64,000 nucleotides of DNA. Origin: Jannaschia sp. GRR-S6-38. GTDB taxonomy: Bacteria; Pseudomonadota; Alphaproteobacteria; Rhodobacterales; Rhodobacteraceae. The notes beneath the pieces were generated by a model that was not told the origin of the DNA, did no database searches, and saw only the letters and a program-made list of their open reading frames with translations. Made by a program: the position numbers and the translations under genes. Each line of letters begins with the position of its first letter. Position 1 is the first letter of the stretch. Below, piece after piece: positions 34,835-44,163 of this stretch. Location of the stretch: the NCBI RefSeq assembly GCF_029853695.1, contig NZ_CP122537.1:1998501-2062500 (forward strand), written 5' to 3'.

Positions 34835-36982
34835 TCAGTTCCGCCCGAAGATCCCGCCCAGCACGTCCATCAGGATCCGCTCGGCGATGTCGGGTTGGCG
34901 GCGCGGGGTGCGGCGCTGTTGCTGCGGCTGCGCGACCTGCGGGGCGCGGCGCGTCTGCGGGCCCGGGTCGATCATCGGCAGCGGCTTGATCGGCAGGCCC
35001 TGGTGGACCCGCAGCATCGTCTCGCGCCAGATCTCGGCCGGCAGCCCGCCGCCGGTCACCCCGGTCAGCGGCGTGTTGTCGTCATAGCCCATCCAGACCC
35101 CCGCGACGTAATCGCCGGTGAAGCCGATGAACCAGGCGTCGCGCGCCGCCTGCGTCGTGCCGGTCTTGCCCGCCGCGGGCCGCCCGTCGGGCAGCTTTGC
35201 GCGCTGGCCCGTGCCCTCCTCGACGACGCGGCTCATCATGTAGACGAGCTGGCGCGCCGCCGCCTCCTGGATGACGCGCTCGCCGAGGCCTCCCTCGTGG
35301 TCGAGCAGCGCGCCGGTCTCGTCGCGCAGCGACAGCGAGTTCAGCCCGTAGGGCGTCACGCTGGTGCCGCCGTTCAGGATGCCCGCGAAGGCGCCCGTCA
35401 TCTCGAGCAGGGTGCTTTCCGACACGCCCAGCGCCAGGGCCGGGCCCTGCGCCAGGTCGCTCTCGATCCCGAAATCGGCGGCCACGTTGCGCACCACATC
35501 GCGGCCCACATTCTCCGACAGGCGCACGGCGGCGGTGTTCATCGACTGCGCCAGCGCCTGGGTCAGCGTCACCTCGCCGTAAAAGCGGTTGGAATAGTTG
35601 TCGGGCGAATAGGTGCCCGAGCCCGGGACGTCGATCGCGAGCGGGCCGTCGAAGATGACCGAATCCCAGCTCCAGCCGAGATCCAGCGCGGCGGCGTAGA
35701 CGAAGGGCTTGAAGCTCGAACCGGTCTGGCGAACCGCCTGCACGGCGCGGTTGAACTGGCCCCCGCCGCGGGTGTTGCGCCCGCCGACCATGGCGCGCAC
35801 GGCGCCGTCGGCGCTCATCACCACGATGGCGGCCTGCGCCTCGGAGCCCTCGCGCACCTTCTCGTCGAAGACGTATTCCAGCGCCTCCTCGGCGGCGCGC
35901 TGGATGTCCTTGTCGAGCGTGGTGCGCACGATCACGTCCTCGGTCGTCTCGGAGGTCAGGAAATCGGGCGCGTCCGACATCACCCAATCGGCGAAATAGC
36001 CGCCCGTGTCCTGGCGCGCGGCGGGCGACAGGTCGGCGGGATTCTCCAGCGCCCGGGTGTATTCGGCGGTGGTCAGCAGCCCCTGCTCGTGCATCAGGCG
36101 CAGCACGGTGGCGGCGCGGTCGCGGGCGCGCTGCAGGTCGTTGGTGGGCGCGTAGTAGCTGGGCGCGGGCAGTAGGCCCGAGAGCATCGCGGCCTCCGCC
36201 GGCTCCAGCCGGGCGACGGATTTGCCGAAATAGCGCTGGCTGGCGGCGGCGAAGCCGCGCGCGCCCGCGCCGAGATAGGCGCGGTTGAGATAGATCGACA
36301 GGATCTCGTCCTTGGTGAACTTCGCCTCCAGCGCGAGGGCGTAGGGGATCTCCTTGAGCTTGCGCCAGACGGAGCCCGCGCGGCAGTCGGCCTCGAACTC
36401 CGCCTCGGTCATGCCCGAGCTCGGGTCGTAATCGTTGCCGAGGCACAGAAGCTTGGCCACCTGCTGCGTGATGGTCGAGCCGCCGGCCCCCGAAAGCGGC
36501 GAGCGCCCGGCGGCGATATTGGTGCGCATCGCGCCCGCGATGCCGCGCGGGCTGACGCCGAGATGGCCGTAGAAGCGCTTGTCCTCGGAGGCGACGACCG
36601 CGTCGCGCAGATAGGGCGAGATGCTGTCGGTGGTAATCAGTCCGCCGAAATTGTCGCCGCGCCAGGCGAAGGTCTCGCCCGAGCGATCCTGCAGAGTGAC
36701 CGAGCCGCGGGCGCGCCCGTCGGCCAGCGTCGCCATGTCGGGGATGCGCGCGTAATTGAACATCGTGGCCAGCGCCAGCAGCGCCAGCACCACGACGGCG
36801 CTGCGCCAGCCCACCGCCCAGCCCAGCCGCAGCACGAGCCGCACGGGCCAGAGCAGCCAATAGACCAGCCCGCGCCGGGCCGGCGGCTTGCGCTTGCGCC
36901 GCGCGGGCTTGGCCGCGGCGGATTTCGCCGGCGCCGCCTTCCTGCGGTCGGCGACCAGTCGCGTCTTGCCGGATCTCGCCAT
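34835..36982 (-). CDS. PBP1A-type bifunctional peptidoglycan synthase
   Basis: A class A penicillin-binding protein of 715 residues. After a basic Lys/Arg/Ala-rich cytoplasmic tail (1-60) comes one membrane span (about 61-78). The GT51 glycosyltransferase domain shows the catalytic SEDKRFYGHLG (132-142) and GGSTITQQ (168-175). The transpeptidase domain has the serine motif TGSSFKP (420-426, Ser422 and Lys425), SMNTAA and the KTGTT box. The tail is Gln/Arg/Pro-rich. It makes and cross-links peptidoglycan on the periplasmic face. The ATG at 36982 was chosen over 37132, as the extra residues are not typical. Divergent from glnK with a 302-bp gap. Confidence 0.93.
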   Translation of the reverse strand: MARSGKTRLVADRRKAAPAKSAAAKPARRKRKPPARRGLVYWLLWPVRLVLRLGWAVGWRSAVVVLALLALATMFNYARIPDMATLADGRARGSVTLQDRSGETFAWRGDNFGGLITTDSISPYLRDAVVASEDKRFYGHLGVSPRGIAGAMRTNIAAGRSPLSGAGGSTITQQVAKLLCLGNDYDPSSGMTEAEFEADCRAGSVWRKLKEIPYALALEAKFTKDEILSIYLNRAYLGAGARGFAAASQRYFGKSVARLEPAEAAMLSGLLPAPSYYAPTNDLQRARDRAATVLRLMHEQGLLTTAEYTRALENPADLSPAARQDTGGYFADWVMSDAPDFLTSETTEDVIVRTTLDKDIQRAAEEALEYVFDEKVREGSEAQAAIVVMSADGAVRAMVGGRNTRGGGQFNRAVQAVRQTGSSFKPFVYAAALDLGWSWDSVIFDGPLAIDVPGSGTYSPDNYSNRFYGEVTLTQALAQSMNTAAVRLSENVGRDVVRNVAADFGIESDLAQGPALALGVSESTLLEMTGAFAGILNGGTSVTPYGLNSLSLRDETGALLDHEGGLGERVIQEAAARQLVYMMSRVVEEGTGQRAKLPDGRPAAGKTGTTQAARDAWFIGFTGDYVAGVWMGYDDNTPLTGVTGGGLPAEIWRETMLRVHQGLPIKPLPMIDPGPQTRRAPQVAQPQQQRRTPRRQPDIAERILMDVLGGIFGRN

Positions 36983-37284
36983 GTGCTGCCCGTCCCGTTC
37001 TGGGTGTTTCCGCCTCGTTCGCCATCCTGCCGGGGGCAGGGGCGCGATAGGCCGCAAGATAGCGACTGGCGAGTCGGATTTGCACCCGTCGGGTCGAATC
37101 CTTCGCATGTGATGCGTGAAGCTTTCGCACAAAAAACAGGCAGTGCCTGCAAATTGTGCGGAAAAAGCGGAAGCCGCCCGCCGCCGCCGCGATCCGGGCG
37201 GCGCGTTTCGTTGCGCCCGGCCCGCCCCCTCCGTGAATTGCCCTCCATTCGGGCCCGCGCCGGGCCGCAGCGAAGGGGACGCAC
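36983..37284. other. 302-bp divergent promoter region of PBP1A and glnK
   Basis: This gap holds no credible gene. It contains an AT-rich block (about 37123-37165) with a 33-bp concentric palindrome (separate entry), and a partial inverted repeat TTCGCAT/ATGCGTGAA near 37112-37129. Neither a clear sigma-54 site of glnK nor a clear NtrC site could be fitted; one GGCA...TGC match at 37139 has a spacer two bases too short. Confidence 0.55.
37127..37159. promoter_or_regulatory. 33-bp concentric palindrome upstream of glnK
   Basis: Inner arms CAGGCA/TGCCTG centre on base 37143, and outer arms GCACAA (37127-37132) and TTGTGC (37154-37159) centre on the same base, with A-rich spacers between. This symmetric design suggests a dimer or tetramer operator. 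It lies 126 bases before the glnK start and 145 before the PBP1A start, in an AT-rich island. A hairpin of the mRNA leader is the alternative. Confidence 0.45.
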
Positions 37285-37623
37285 GTGAAACTCATCATCG
37301 CAGCGATCAAGCCGTTCAAGCTCGAGGAGGTGCGCGAGGCGCTGACCACCCTCGGCGTGCGCGGCATGATGGTCACCGAGATCAAGGGCTTCGGAAGCCA
37401 GTCGGGCCATACCGAGATCTATCGCGGCGCCGAATACGCCGTGAACTTCGTGCCGAAGGTGAAGCTGGAGATCGTCGTGCCGTCGAGCATGGCCGATCAG
37501 GTCGTCGAGACCATCCAGACCACCGCCAAGACCGACAAGATCGGTGACGGCAAGATCTTCGTGCTCGACGTCGCTCAGGCCGTGCGGGTCCGCACCGGCG
37601 AGCTGAACGAAGACGCGATCTGA
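37285..37623 (+). CDS. glnK: PII nitrogen regulatory protein GlnK
   Basis: A PII signal protein of 112 residues. The T loop has the uridylylation Tyr51 in RGAEYAVNF, the PII signature I at 46-51 and the C-terminal signature KIGDGKIFVLDV, including the ATP and 2-oxoglutarate site residues. The gene precedes amtB with a 27-bp gap, the normal glnK-amtB pair, so the protein most likely blocks the AmtB channel when nitrogen is ample and reports 2-oxoglutarate. The start is a GTG at 37285; GAAGGGGAC lies in front. NtrC control is typical of the family, but no clear site is seen. Cytosolic, membrane-bound when engaged. Confidence 0.94.
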   Translation: MKLIIAAIKPFKLEEVREALTTLGVRGMMVTEIKGFGSQSGHTEIYRGAEYAVNFVPKVKLEIVVPSSMADQVVETIQTTAKTDKIGDGKIFVLDVAQAVRVRTGELNEDAI

Positions 37624-37650
37624 CGACAGCGAACAGGGGAAGACAACGCC

Positions 37651-38979
<1,329 letters not shown>

Positions 38980-39005
38980 CCCTCCCTCACAGGTCACGCG
39001 ACACA

Positions 39006-39040
39006 CCCCCGGGCGAGCGATCGCCCGGGGGTTCTGCGTT
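39006..39040 (+). terminator. intrinsic terminator of amtB
   Basis: CCCCCGGGCGA (39006-39016) and TCGCCCGGGGG (39021-39031) make an 11-bp perfect stem with a GCGA tetraloop, followed by TTCTGCGTTT. The strong stem 27 bases after amtB makes a confident terminator despite an imperfect T run. Confidence 0.8.
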
Positions 39041-39082
39041 TGGGGGGCTGGTGCGCCATGCCGCCGGGTCGCGCAGCGGCCC

Positions 39083-39143
39083 GGCACACGCCTGCCCGCC
39101 CCATGGCGGGCATGTTCCACGCCCACCCGGGCAGGCGCGTGCC
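39083..39143. other. large hairpin with a competing inner fold
   Basis: GGCACACGCCTGCCCG (39083-39098) pairs with CGGGCAGGCGCGTGCC (39128-39143) over 16 positions with one mismatch. Inside, CCCGCC (39095-39100) can pair instead with GGCGGG (39105-39110), so two folds exclude each other. It lies in the gap after the amtB terminator and might be a structured RNA or a bidirectional stop for the convergent gene. Confidence 0.4.
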
Positions 39144-39353
39144 TCCGTCTGTTAGTAAAAACGGGGATCGCGGCTCACCAGACCGCGAAATCGGGGCGAG
39201 CGCCCGTCAAGGCACGCTCATCTTCGCGTCCGCGCTCACGCCCGGTCGGCCGTGCGCCTTTCGGCATTTCGGCGGGCCGTCCCCCAAGGGAGGTAGACCC
39301 GGTTCCGGCAAGTCCGCTCTCCCGAGGCTCCGCCCTTCGGGCCGGATCAGCCG

Positions 39354-40301
39354 TCACCCCATGTCGCGCGCGACGATGCCGGTGAGGCAGCCGACCGCGC
39401 CGGCGGCCTTGCGCAGCTCGAACATCGGCGTCGCGACCACCTCGATGCCCAGCCCCTCGTAGAAGCCGCGCATCGCGGCGTTGCCGTCGGGCATCAGCAC
39501 CCTGCGCGGGCCCAGCGCCACGACGTTCAGGCCCCGGTTCGCCTGCGCCTCGTCGGCATCGGGCAGGAAGGCCACGTCGATCCCCCGCGCCCGCATCAGC
39601 GCGACCGCGCGGTGCGGCGTGCGGCGCGGCCAGGCGATGGCGAGATCCGCATCGACCACGCTCAGCATGCCCATCAGGTGCATCGTGCCGAAGGGCATGT
39701 CGACCGCGACGGCCTCCAACCCGATCTCGGCCAGCAGGCCGGTGATCTGCGCGATGGCGGCGTCGTTCGTGCGCAGCCCGCGCCCGATCAGGCAGGTCGC
39801 GGCGTCGATCCAGATCAGGTCCGCGCCCTCGAAGGTGGCGGTGCCGGTCAGCGTGCGCAGGATCGGCACCCCTGCCGCCGCCAGCGCATGGGCCACCGCG
39901 ACCTCCTCGCCCGCGCGCACCGTCGAGGCGGGACGCGCGAGGATCGCGCCCTGCGGCGTCATCGCGAAGAGATCGGCGCAGAACATCCGATTGGGCGCGG
40001 GGCGGGGCACCTCGGGCACCTTCAGCACCGCGACGCCCGCGTCGCGATAGGCTTCGGCCATGCGGTCGTGCTCGGCCTGCGCGCGGCCGAGGTCGAGGGG
40101 CGCGAGCTGCTGCGCGGCGTCCACGTCCTCGGCCGCGATCTCGGGCCCGGGGCGGCGCAGCAGGACCGTGCGCAGCGTCTTCCATTCGCTGTCGATCCCG
40201 CCGGACCAGAGGGGCCCCATGTCGCCCGCGTGGTCGCGCCGGCGCGGCGACCAGCCCGCGCCGCCATAGGCCGCGGTCGCGAAGGTGGATGGCTCGGTCA
40301 T
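39354..40301 (-). CDS. amidinotransferase/DDAH-family hydrolase
   Basis: A protein of 315 residues of the guanidine-modifying enzyme superfamily. Candidate catalytic residues are the His in FGTMHLMGMLSVVD (near 210) and the Cys in AVGCLTGIVAR close to the C-terminus (about 305); an acidic residue in RMFCADLF and FEGADLIWID supplies the third part. Members are dimethylarginine dimethylaminohydrolase, arginine deiminase and glycine amidinotransferase; the sequence looks like the DDAH/arginine-deiminase-like group, and I cannot tell the substrate. It begins 144 bases from the trxA 3' end on the same strand, past a terminator. Cytosolic. The ATG at 40301 gives MTEPSTFATAAYGG. Confidence 0.82.
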   Translation of the reverse strand: MTEPSTFATAAYGGAGWSPRRRDHAGDMGPLWSGGIDSEWKTLRTVLLRRPGPEIAAEDVDAAQQLAPLDLGRAQAEHDRMAEAYRDAGVAVLKVPEVPRPAPNRMFCADLFAMTPQGAILARPASTVRAGEEVAVAHALAAAGVPILRTLTGTATFEGADLIWIDAATCLIGRGLRTNDAAIAQITGLLAEIGLEAVAVDMPFGTMHLMGMLSVVDADLAIAWPRRTPHRAVALMRARGIDVAFLPDADEAQANRGLNVVALGPRRVLMPDGNAAMRGFYEGLGIEVVATPMFELRKAAGAVGCLTGIVARDMG

Positions 40302-40351
40302 GCGCGTCTCTCCCGTCCCGGTTGCCCCCGCATCCGACCAGAGGTGGCGGC

Positions 40352-40384
40352 AAAGAAAAACCCCGCGGGCCGGGGGCCGCGGGG
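40352..40384 (-). terminator. intrinsic terminator of the addBA-trxA operon
   Basis: On the minus strand CCCCGCGG and CCGCGGGG form an 8-bp stem with an 8-base loop (plus-strand arms 40361-40368 and 40377-40384), followed by TTTTTCTTTG. It lies 61 bases after the trxA stop. This is a textbook intrinsic terminator. Confidence 0.85.
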
Positions 40385-40445
40385 CATCTCGTGAAATATG
40401 GGGCAGAACGGCGTTCCGGTCGGCCCGTCCGGGTCTAGGCGGCGC

Positions 40446-40766
40446 TCAGACGGCGCTTTCGATCCAGTCCTTCAGCGCGGCCTTCGGCGCGGCGCCGATT
40501 TTCTGGTCCACCGCCTCGCCGCCCTTGAACATGAAGAGCGCCGGGATGCCGCGAACGCCCATCTGCGCGGGGGCGGAGGGGTTTTCGTCCACGTTCACCT
40601 TCACGATCTTCACGCGGCCCTCGTATTCCGCCGAAAGCTCCTCCAGCGCCGGGCCGATCTGTTTGCAGGGGCCGCACCACTCGGCCCAGAAATCGACGAC
40701 GACGGGAATGTCGGACTGCTTGACCACCTCGTCGAAGGTGGCGTCGGTGGCGGCTACGGTGGCCAT
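40446..40766 (-). CDS. trxA: thioredoxin
   Basis: A thiol-disulfide reductase of 106 residues. The redox site is WAEWCGPCK (27-35, Cys31 and Cys34), the cis-Pro segment is [10 protein letters not shown] and the fold length is that of E. coli thioredoxin 1. It reduces ribonucleotide reductase, PAPS reductase and peroxiredoxins; Prx5 at 28052 may be a client. The ATG at 40766 was set by an AGGAG 9 bases upstream; the ORF continues in frame to 40838 without need. It follows addA by 46 bases in the same operon, an arrangement common in alphaproteobacteria. A strong terminator follows. Cytosolic. Confidence 0.95.
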   Translation of the reverse strand: MATVAATDATFDEVVKQSDIPVVVDFWAEWCGPCKQIGPALEELSAEYEGRVKIVKVNVDENPSAPAQMGVRGIPALFMFKGGEAVDQKIGAAPKAALKDWIESAV

Positions 40767-40812
40767 ATGGGCTCTCCTGGTTGGTGGCGTGTCGCGCGTG
40801 CGGAGGCTGAAG

Positions 40813-43800
40813 CTATGCACCGTCCGCCGCGGGGTCAATGGCGGGCATCTCGGCCCAGGCGTCGCGCAGGAGCGCCCCGGGCAGCGCCATCAGCCGCGGC
40901 GCCCGCGTCCAGAGGATCGCCAGCTCGACCGCGCGCCCGGGCCAGATCGCGCGGGCGGCGAGCTCGTAGGCCGCCATCTGCCGCAGGAGGCCCGCGGGCA
41001 CGTCGCCGGGGGCGTCGGGCAGCACGGCATTGGTCTTGTAGTCGACGATCGTCACCCGGTCGGGTGCGAGGATGACGCGGTCCATCGTGCCGAAGACCGG
41101 CGGGCGCGTGCCCTCGGCGGGCAGGGCGAAAGCCAGCTCGGCCAGGGTGCCGGGGGCGAAGAGATGCGCGAGGTCCGGGGCGTCGAGAACGGCCTCCGCC
41201 TCGGCCAGGATCGCCGCGCGTCCGGGCAGATCGGCGAGGATCGCCTCGGCGGCGGCGGCGCGGTCGGCCGGGGGCAGGGCGGGCAGGTGTTCGAGCAGCG
41301 CGTGGATCGCCGTGCCGCGGTCGAGCGCATCGGGGCGGCCCGCGCTCTCGCCCGGCAGCGTCTTGGCCCCCGGCAGGTCGGACGGGGTGAGCCGCCCGGC
41401 GGGCCGCGCGGGCGGCTGGGGCGGCGTCTCGAGGAAGGGCAGCGGCGCGTCGCGGGGCGCGGTGGGGTCCGGGGCGTCGGCCGCCGGCAGCGGCGTCCAG
41501 TCGCCCGCCTCGAGCCGCAGCCCGTCGCCCTCCGGCGTGGGCAGGGGACCGGCGCCGCGCGCGCGCAGCCCCGCCTCGATCCGGCGCCACCAGCTGTCGC
41601 CGGGCGCGTCGCCCACCTCGCCCGCCGCCCCGGCGATCAGCCAGCTTTCGGCCCGGGTCAGCGCGACATAGAGCAGCCGCTCGCGCTCGGCGGCATCGGC
41701 GGCCTGCGTCGCCTCGGCCAGGTCGCGGGCGGCCGGCGACCATTGCGCCTTGGGCGGCATCCAGATCGCGGGCCCGTCGCCGGGCAGGCGCTGCACGCCC
41801 TGGGGAGTCTTGAGGTCGCGCTTCATCGTCTCGGGCAGGATCACGACCGGCGCTTCCAGCCCCTTGGCGCCATGCACCGTCATCACCCGGATCGCGCCTG
41901 CGCCGGGGCGGCGCTTGACCTCCGGCGCGGCGCTGTCGAGCCAGCCGAGGAAGCCCGCCAGGCTGGGCACCTGCGCCGCCTCGTAGGCCAGCGCCTGCGC
42001 GAGCAACGCGTCGATGGCCTCGCCGGACCCAGCGCCCAGCCGCGCCAGCAGAAGACGGCGGCCGTCATGGCGGATCAGCATGCGCTGCAGAAGCTCGAAG
42101 GGGCGCAGCCGGTCGGCGCGCGCGAGCAGGTCGCGCAGCATCGCGACCGTCGCGCGCGGTCCTTCGTCGCGCAGCCGGTCCCAGAGCCGCCCGGCGCGGC
42201 CATGCGCAAGATCGTAGAGCCCGGCCTCGTCCATCCCGCCCAGCGGCGAGCGCAGGACGGTGGCGAGCGACAGGTCGTCCCCCGGCGCATCGAGCCAGCG
42301 CAGCAGCGCCAGCAGGTCGCGGACGGCCATGTCCCGGGTCAGCACCAGCCGATCCGCCCCGGCGAGGTTCAGCCCCGCCGCCTTGCAGGCGCGGATGACG
42401 TGGAAGAACAGCCTGTCGCGGCGCTGGAACAGAACCAGTATGTCGCCCTGGTCGACGGCGCGACGGACGCCTCGGTGGACGATCGGCGCGCGCGCGTCGA
42501 CCATGGCGCGGATCGCCTCCGCCACGCGGCGGGCCAGCCGCACATCGGCATCGTTCGGCGCGGGCCGGTCGACGGGATCGTACCAGCGGCGGTCGGAAAG
42601 GTCGGGCTCGGCTTTCGGGATCGGCGGCCAGAGATCGACGCGGCCGGGCAGATCCCTGTTGAAGGCGATGTGTTGCGGGGCGTCGCCCACCCCGCCGCCG
42701 GTCTCGAACACCGCGTCCACGAGGTCGAGGATCACCGGCGCGGAGCGGAAGGAATGAAGCAGCGCATGATCGGTCAGCGGCGGGTCGGTCAGCCGGTCGC
42801 CGAACACCGCGCGCATCCGGTCGAAGGCCCCCGGATCGGCGCCTTGGAAGCGGTAGATCGACTGCTTGCGGTCGCCCACCACAAAGAGCGTGCGGACCAG
42901 CTCGGGCCGCGCGCCGATGCCGGCGCCGAATTCCTGGCTCAGCGCGGCGATCACGTCCCATTGCGCGGGCGAGGTATCCTGCGCCTCGTCCACCAGGATG
43001 TGGTCGATCCCGCCATCGAGCTTGAAGAGCACCCATTGCGCCATGTCCCGCGTCGACAGGAGCGCCCGGGCGCGGCGGATCTGGTCGTCGAAATCGAGCC
43101 AGCCGCGCGCGCGCTTCGCCGCCTCGACCCGTTCGGCGAAGACCGGGCCGAACGCGTGCAGCGCGCGGGTATGGCCGAAGCCTTCCAGCGCGGCGAGGCG
43201 GGCCTGCGCGTCGGTGAGCCGGCAGGCCAGGTCGCGCAGATCGTCCAGCGCGGCCTCGCCGATCTCGGCCGCGACGGGTTTCGTCACGAGGTTGGCCCGC
43301 GGGTCGCCGTCCTTCTTCAGGAAGGCAGTGCAGAGCAGGTCGAAGCGATCCGGCGGATCCGCGAGATAGGCCTCCGCCAGCCGGGTCGACAGGTCCGACA
43401 TGGTCTTGCCGTCCGCCCGCCCCGCGGCGTCGCGGACGACCTCCAGCAGGTCGAGGTCGGCGGGCGTCACCGCCGCGCCCCGAACCTCGGCGGCCGACGC
43501 GTCCGCGATCCCCAACGCTGCCCGCAGCCCGGCCTCGTCCCAGCCGCCCAGCCCGTCGCGATGCTTCAGCACCGCGGCGAGGAAGGCGCCGGGATCGCCG
43601 TCGCTCAGCTTCGCGGCCACCGCGTCGACCAGGGGCCGAGTCGTCGGGTCGGCGGCCATGCCGTCGAGGATGTCGGCGTGAAGCCGCGCGGCGGTGATCT
43701 CGTCCATCTCGGTGAAGGCGGGGGTGACGCCGGCCTCCAGCGGGAAGCGTCGTAGGAGCCCCGCGCAGAAGGCGTGGATCGTCTGGATCTTCAGCCCGCC

Positions 43801-44163
43801 CGGCGCCTCGATCGCGCGGGCAAACAGCGTGCGCGCGCGGCGCAGCGCGTCCGTGTCGACCCGTCCGCGCTCCACGCCGAGCTGCTGCAGCCGGATGCGC
43901 AGCGCGTCGTCCCCGAGCATGGTCCATTCGCCCAGCCGCTTGAACAGGCGGTTCTGCATCTCGCCCGCCGCGGCCTTGGTGAAGGTCAGGCAGAGGATGC
44001 GCTCGGGTGGCGTGCCCTCCAGCAGGAGCCAGGCCACGCGGTCGGTCAGGACCCGCGTTTTGCCCGATCCCGCATTTGCCGACAGCCAGACCGAGCCCGA
44101 GGGGTCGGCGGCTCGGATCTGGGCGCGGGTGGCGTCGTCGGGCGGGGGCAGGTCGTCCATCAT
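40813..44163 (-). CDS. addA: AddA, helicase-nuclease subunit of double-strand break repair
   Basis: A protein of 1116 residues, the size expected for AddA. The UvrD-like helicase part has Walker [15 protein letters not shown] (25-38), the DExx box [14 protein letters not shown] (near 380) and motif VI in [19 protein letters not shown] [15 protein letters not shown]. The C-terminal PD-(D/E)XK nuclease is seen in [13 protein letters not shown]. With AddB it resects double-strand ends to Chi-like signals and loads RecA. The start is the first of two adjacent ATGs at 44163, because it overlaps the addB stop as ATGA. It is followed by trxA in the same operon. Cytosolic, nucleoid-associated. Confidence 0.94.
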   Translation of the reverse strand: MMDDLPPPDDATRAQIRAADPSGSVWLSANAGSGKTRVLTDRVAWLLLEGTPPERILCLTFTKAAAGEMQNRLFKRLGEWTMLGDDALRIRLQQLGVERGRVDTDALRRARTLFARAIEAPGGLKIQTIHAFCAGLLRRFPLEAGVTPAFTEMDEITAARLHADILDGMAADPTTRPLVDAVAAKLSDGDPGAFLAAVLKHRDGLGGWDEAGLRAALGIADASAAEVRGAAVTPADLDLLEVVRDAAGRADGKTMSDLSTRLAEAYLADPPDRFDLLCTAFLKKDGDPRANLVTKPVAAEIGEAALDDLRDLACRLTDAQARLAALEGFGHTRALHAFGPVFAERVEAAKRARGWLDFDDQIRRARALLSTRDMAQWVLFKLDGGIDHILVDEAQDTSPAQWDVIAALSQEFGAGIGARPELVRTLFVVGDRKQSIYRFQGADPGAFDRMRAVFGDRLTDPPLTDHALLHSFRSAPVILDLVDAVFETGGGVGDAPQHIAFNRDLPGRVDLWPPIPKAEPDLSDRRWYDPVDRPAPNDADVRLARRVAEAIRAMVDARAPIVHRGVRRAVDQGDILVLFQRRDRLFFHVIRACKAAGLNLAGADRLVLTRDMAVRDLLALLRWLDAPGDDLSLATVLRSPLGGMDEAGLYDLAHGRAGRLWDRLRDEGPRATVAMLRDLLARADRLRPFELLQRMLIRHDGRRLLLARLGAGSGEAIDALLAQALAYEAAQVPSLAGFLGWLDSAAPEVKRRPGAGAIRVMTVHGAKGLEAPVVILPETMKRDLKTPQGVQRLPGDGPAIWMPPKAQWSPAARDLAEATQAADAAERERLLYVALTRAESWLIAGAAGEVGDAPGDSWWRRIEAGLRARGAGPLPTPEGDGLRLEAGDWTPLPAADAPDPTAPRDAPLPFLETPPQPPARPAGRLTPSDLPGAKTLPGESAGRPDALDRGTAIHALLEHLPALPPADRAAAAEAILADLPGRAAILAEAEAVLDAPDLAHLFAPGTLAELAFALPAEGTRPPVFGTMDRVILAPDRVTIVDYKTNAVLPDAPGDVPAGLLRQMAAYELAARAIWPGRAVELAILWTRAPRLMALPGALLRDAWAEMPAIDPAADGA

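Larger units (their letters stand above)
38980..39353. other. 374-bp gene-free gap between convergent amtB and amidinotransferase-family genes
   Basis: This region has the amtB terminator (39006-39040), a large hairpin (39083-39143) and, from about 39190, a GC-rich block that I could not match to a gene. Open frames exist on both strands but show no family pattern or ribosome site. The last part may belong to a dispersed repeat; a genome search would decide. Confidence 0.5.

Noticed and set aside
37133..37284. Sigma-54 promoter of glnK
   Set aside because: The nearest GGCA...TGC match at 37139 has a spacing two bases too short, and no pair of NtrC sites was seen.
39040..39462. A plus-strand gene of 140 codons in the gap after amtB
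   Set aside because: No ribosome site, no family pattern, it starts inside the terminator region and runs antisense into the amidinotransferase-family gene.
40285..43755. Plus-strand open frame of 1156 codons opposite addA
   Set aside because: Entirely antisense to a well-recognised AddA and of random-like Arg/Gly/Ala composition.
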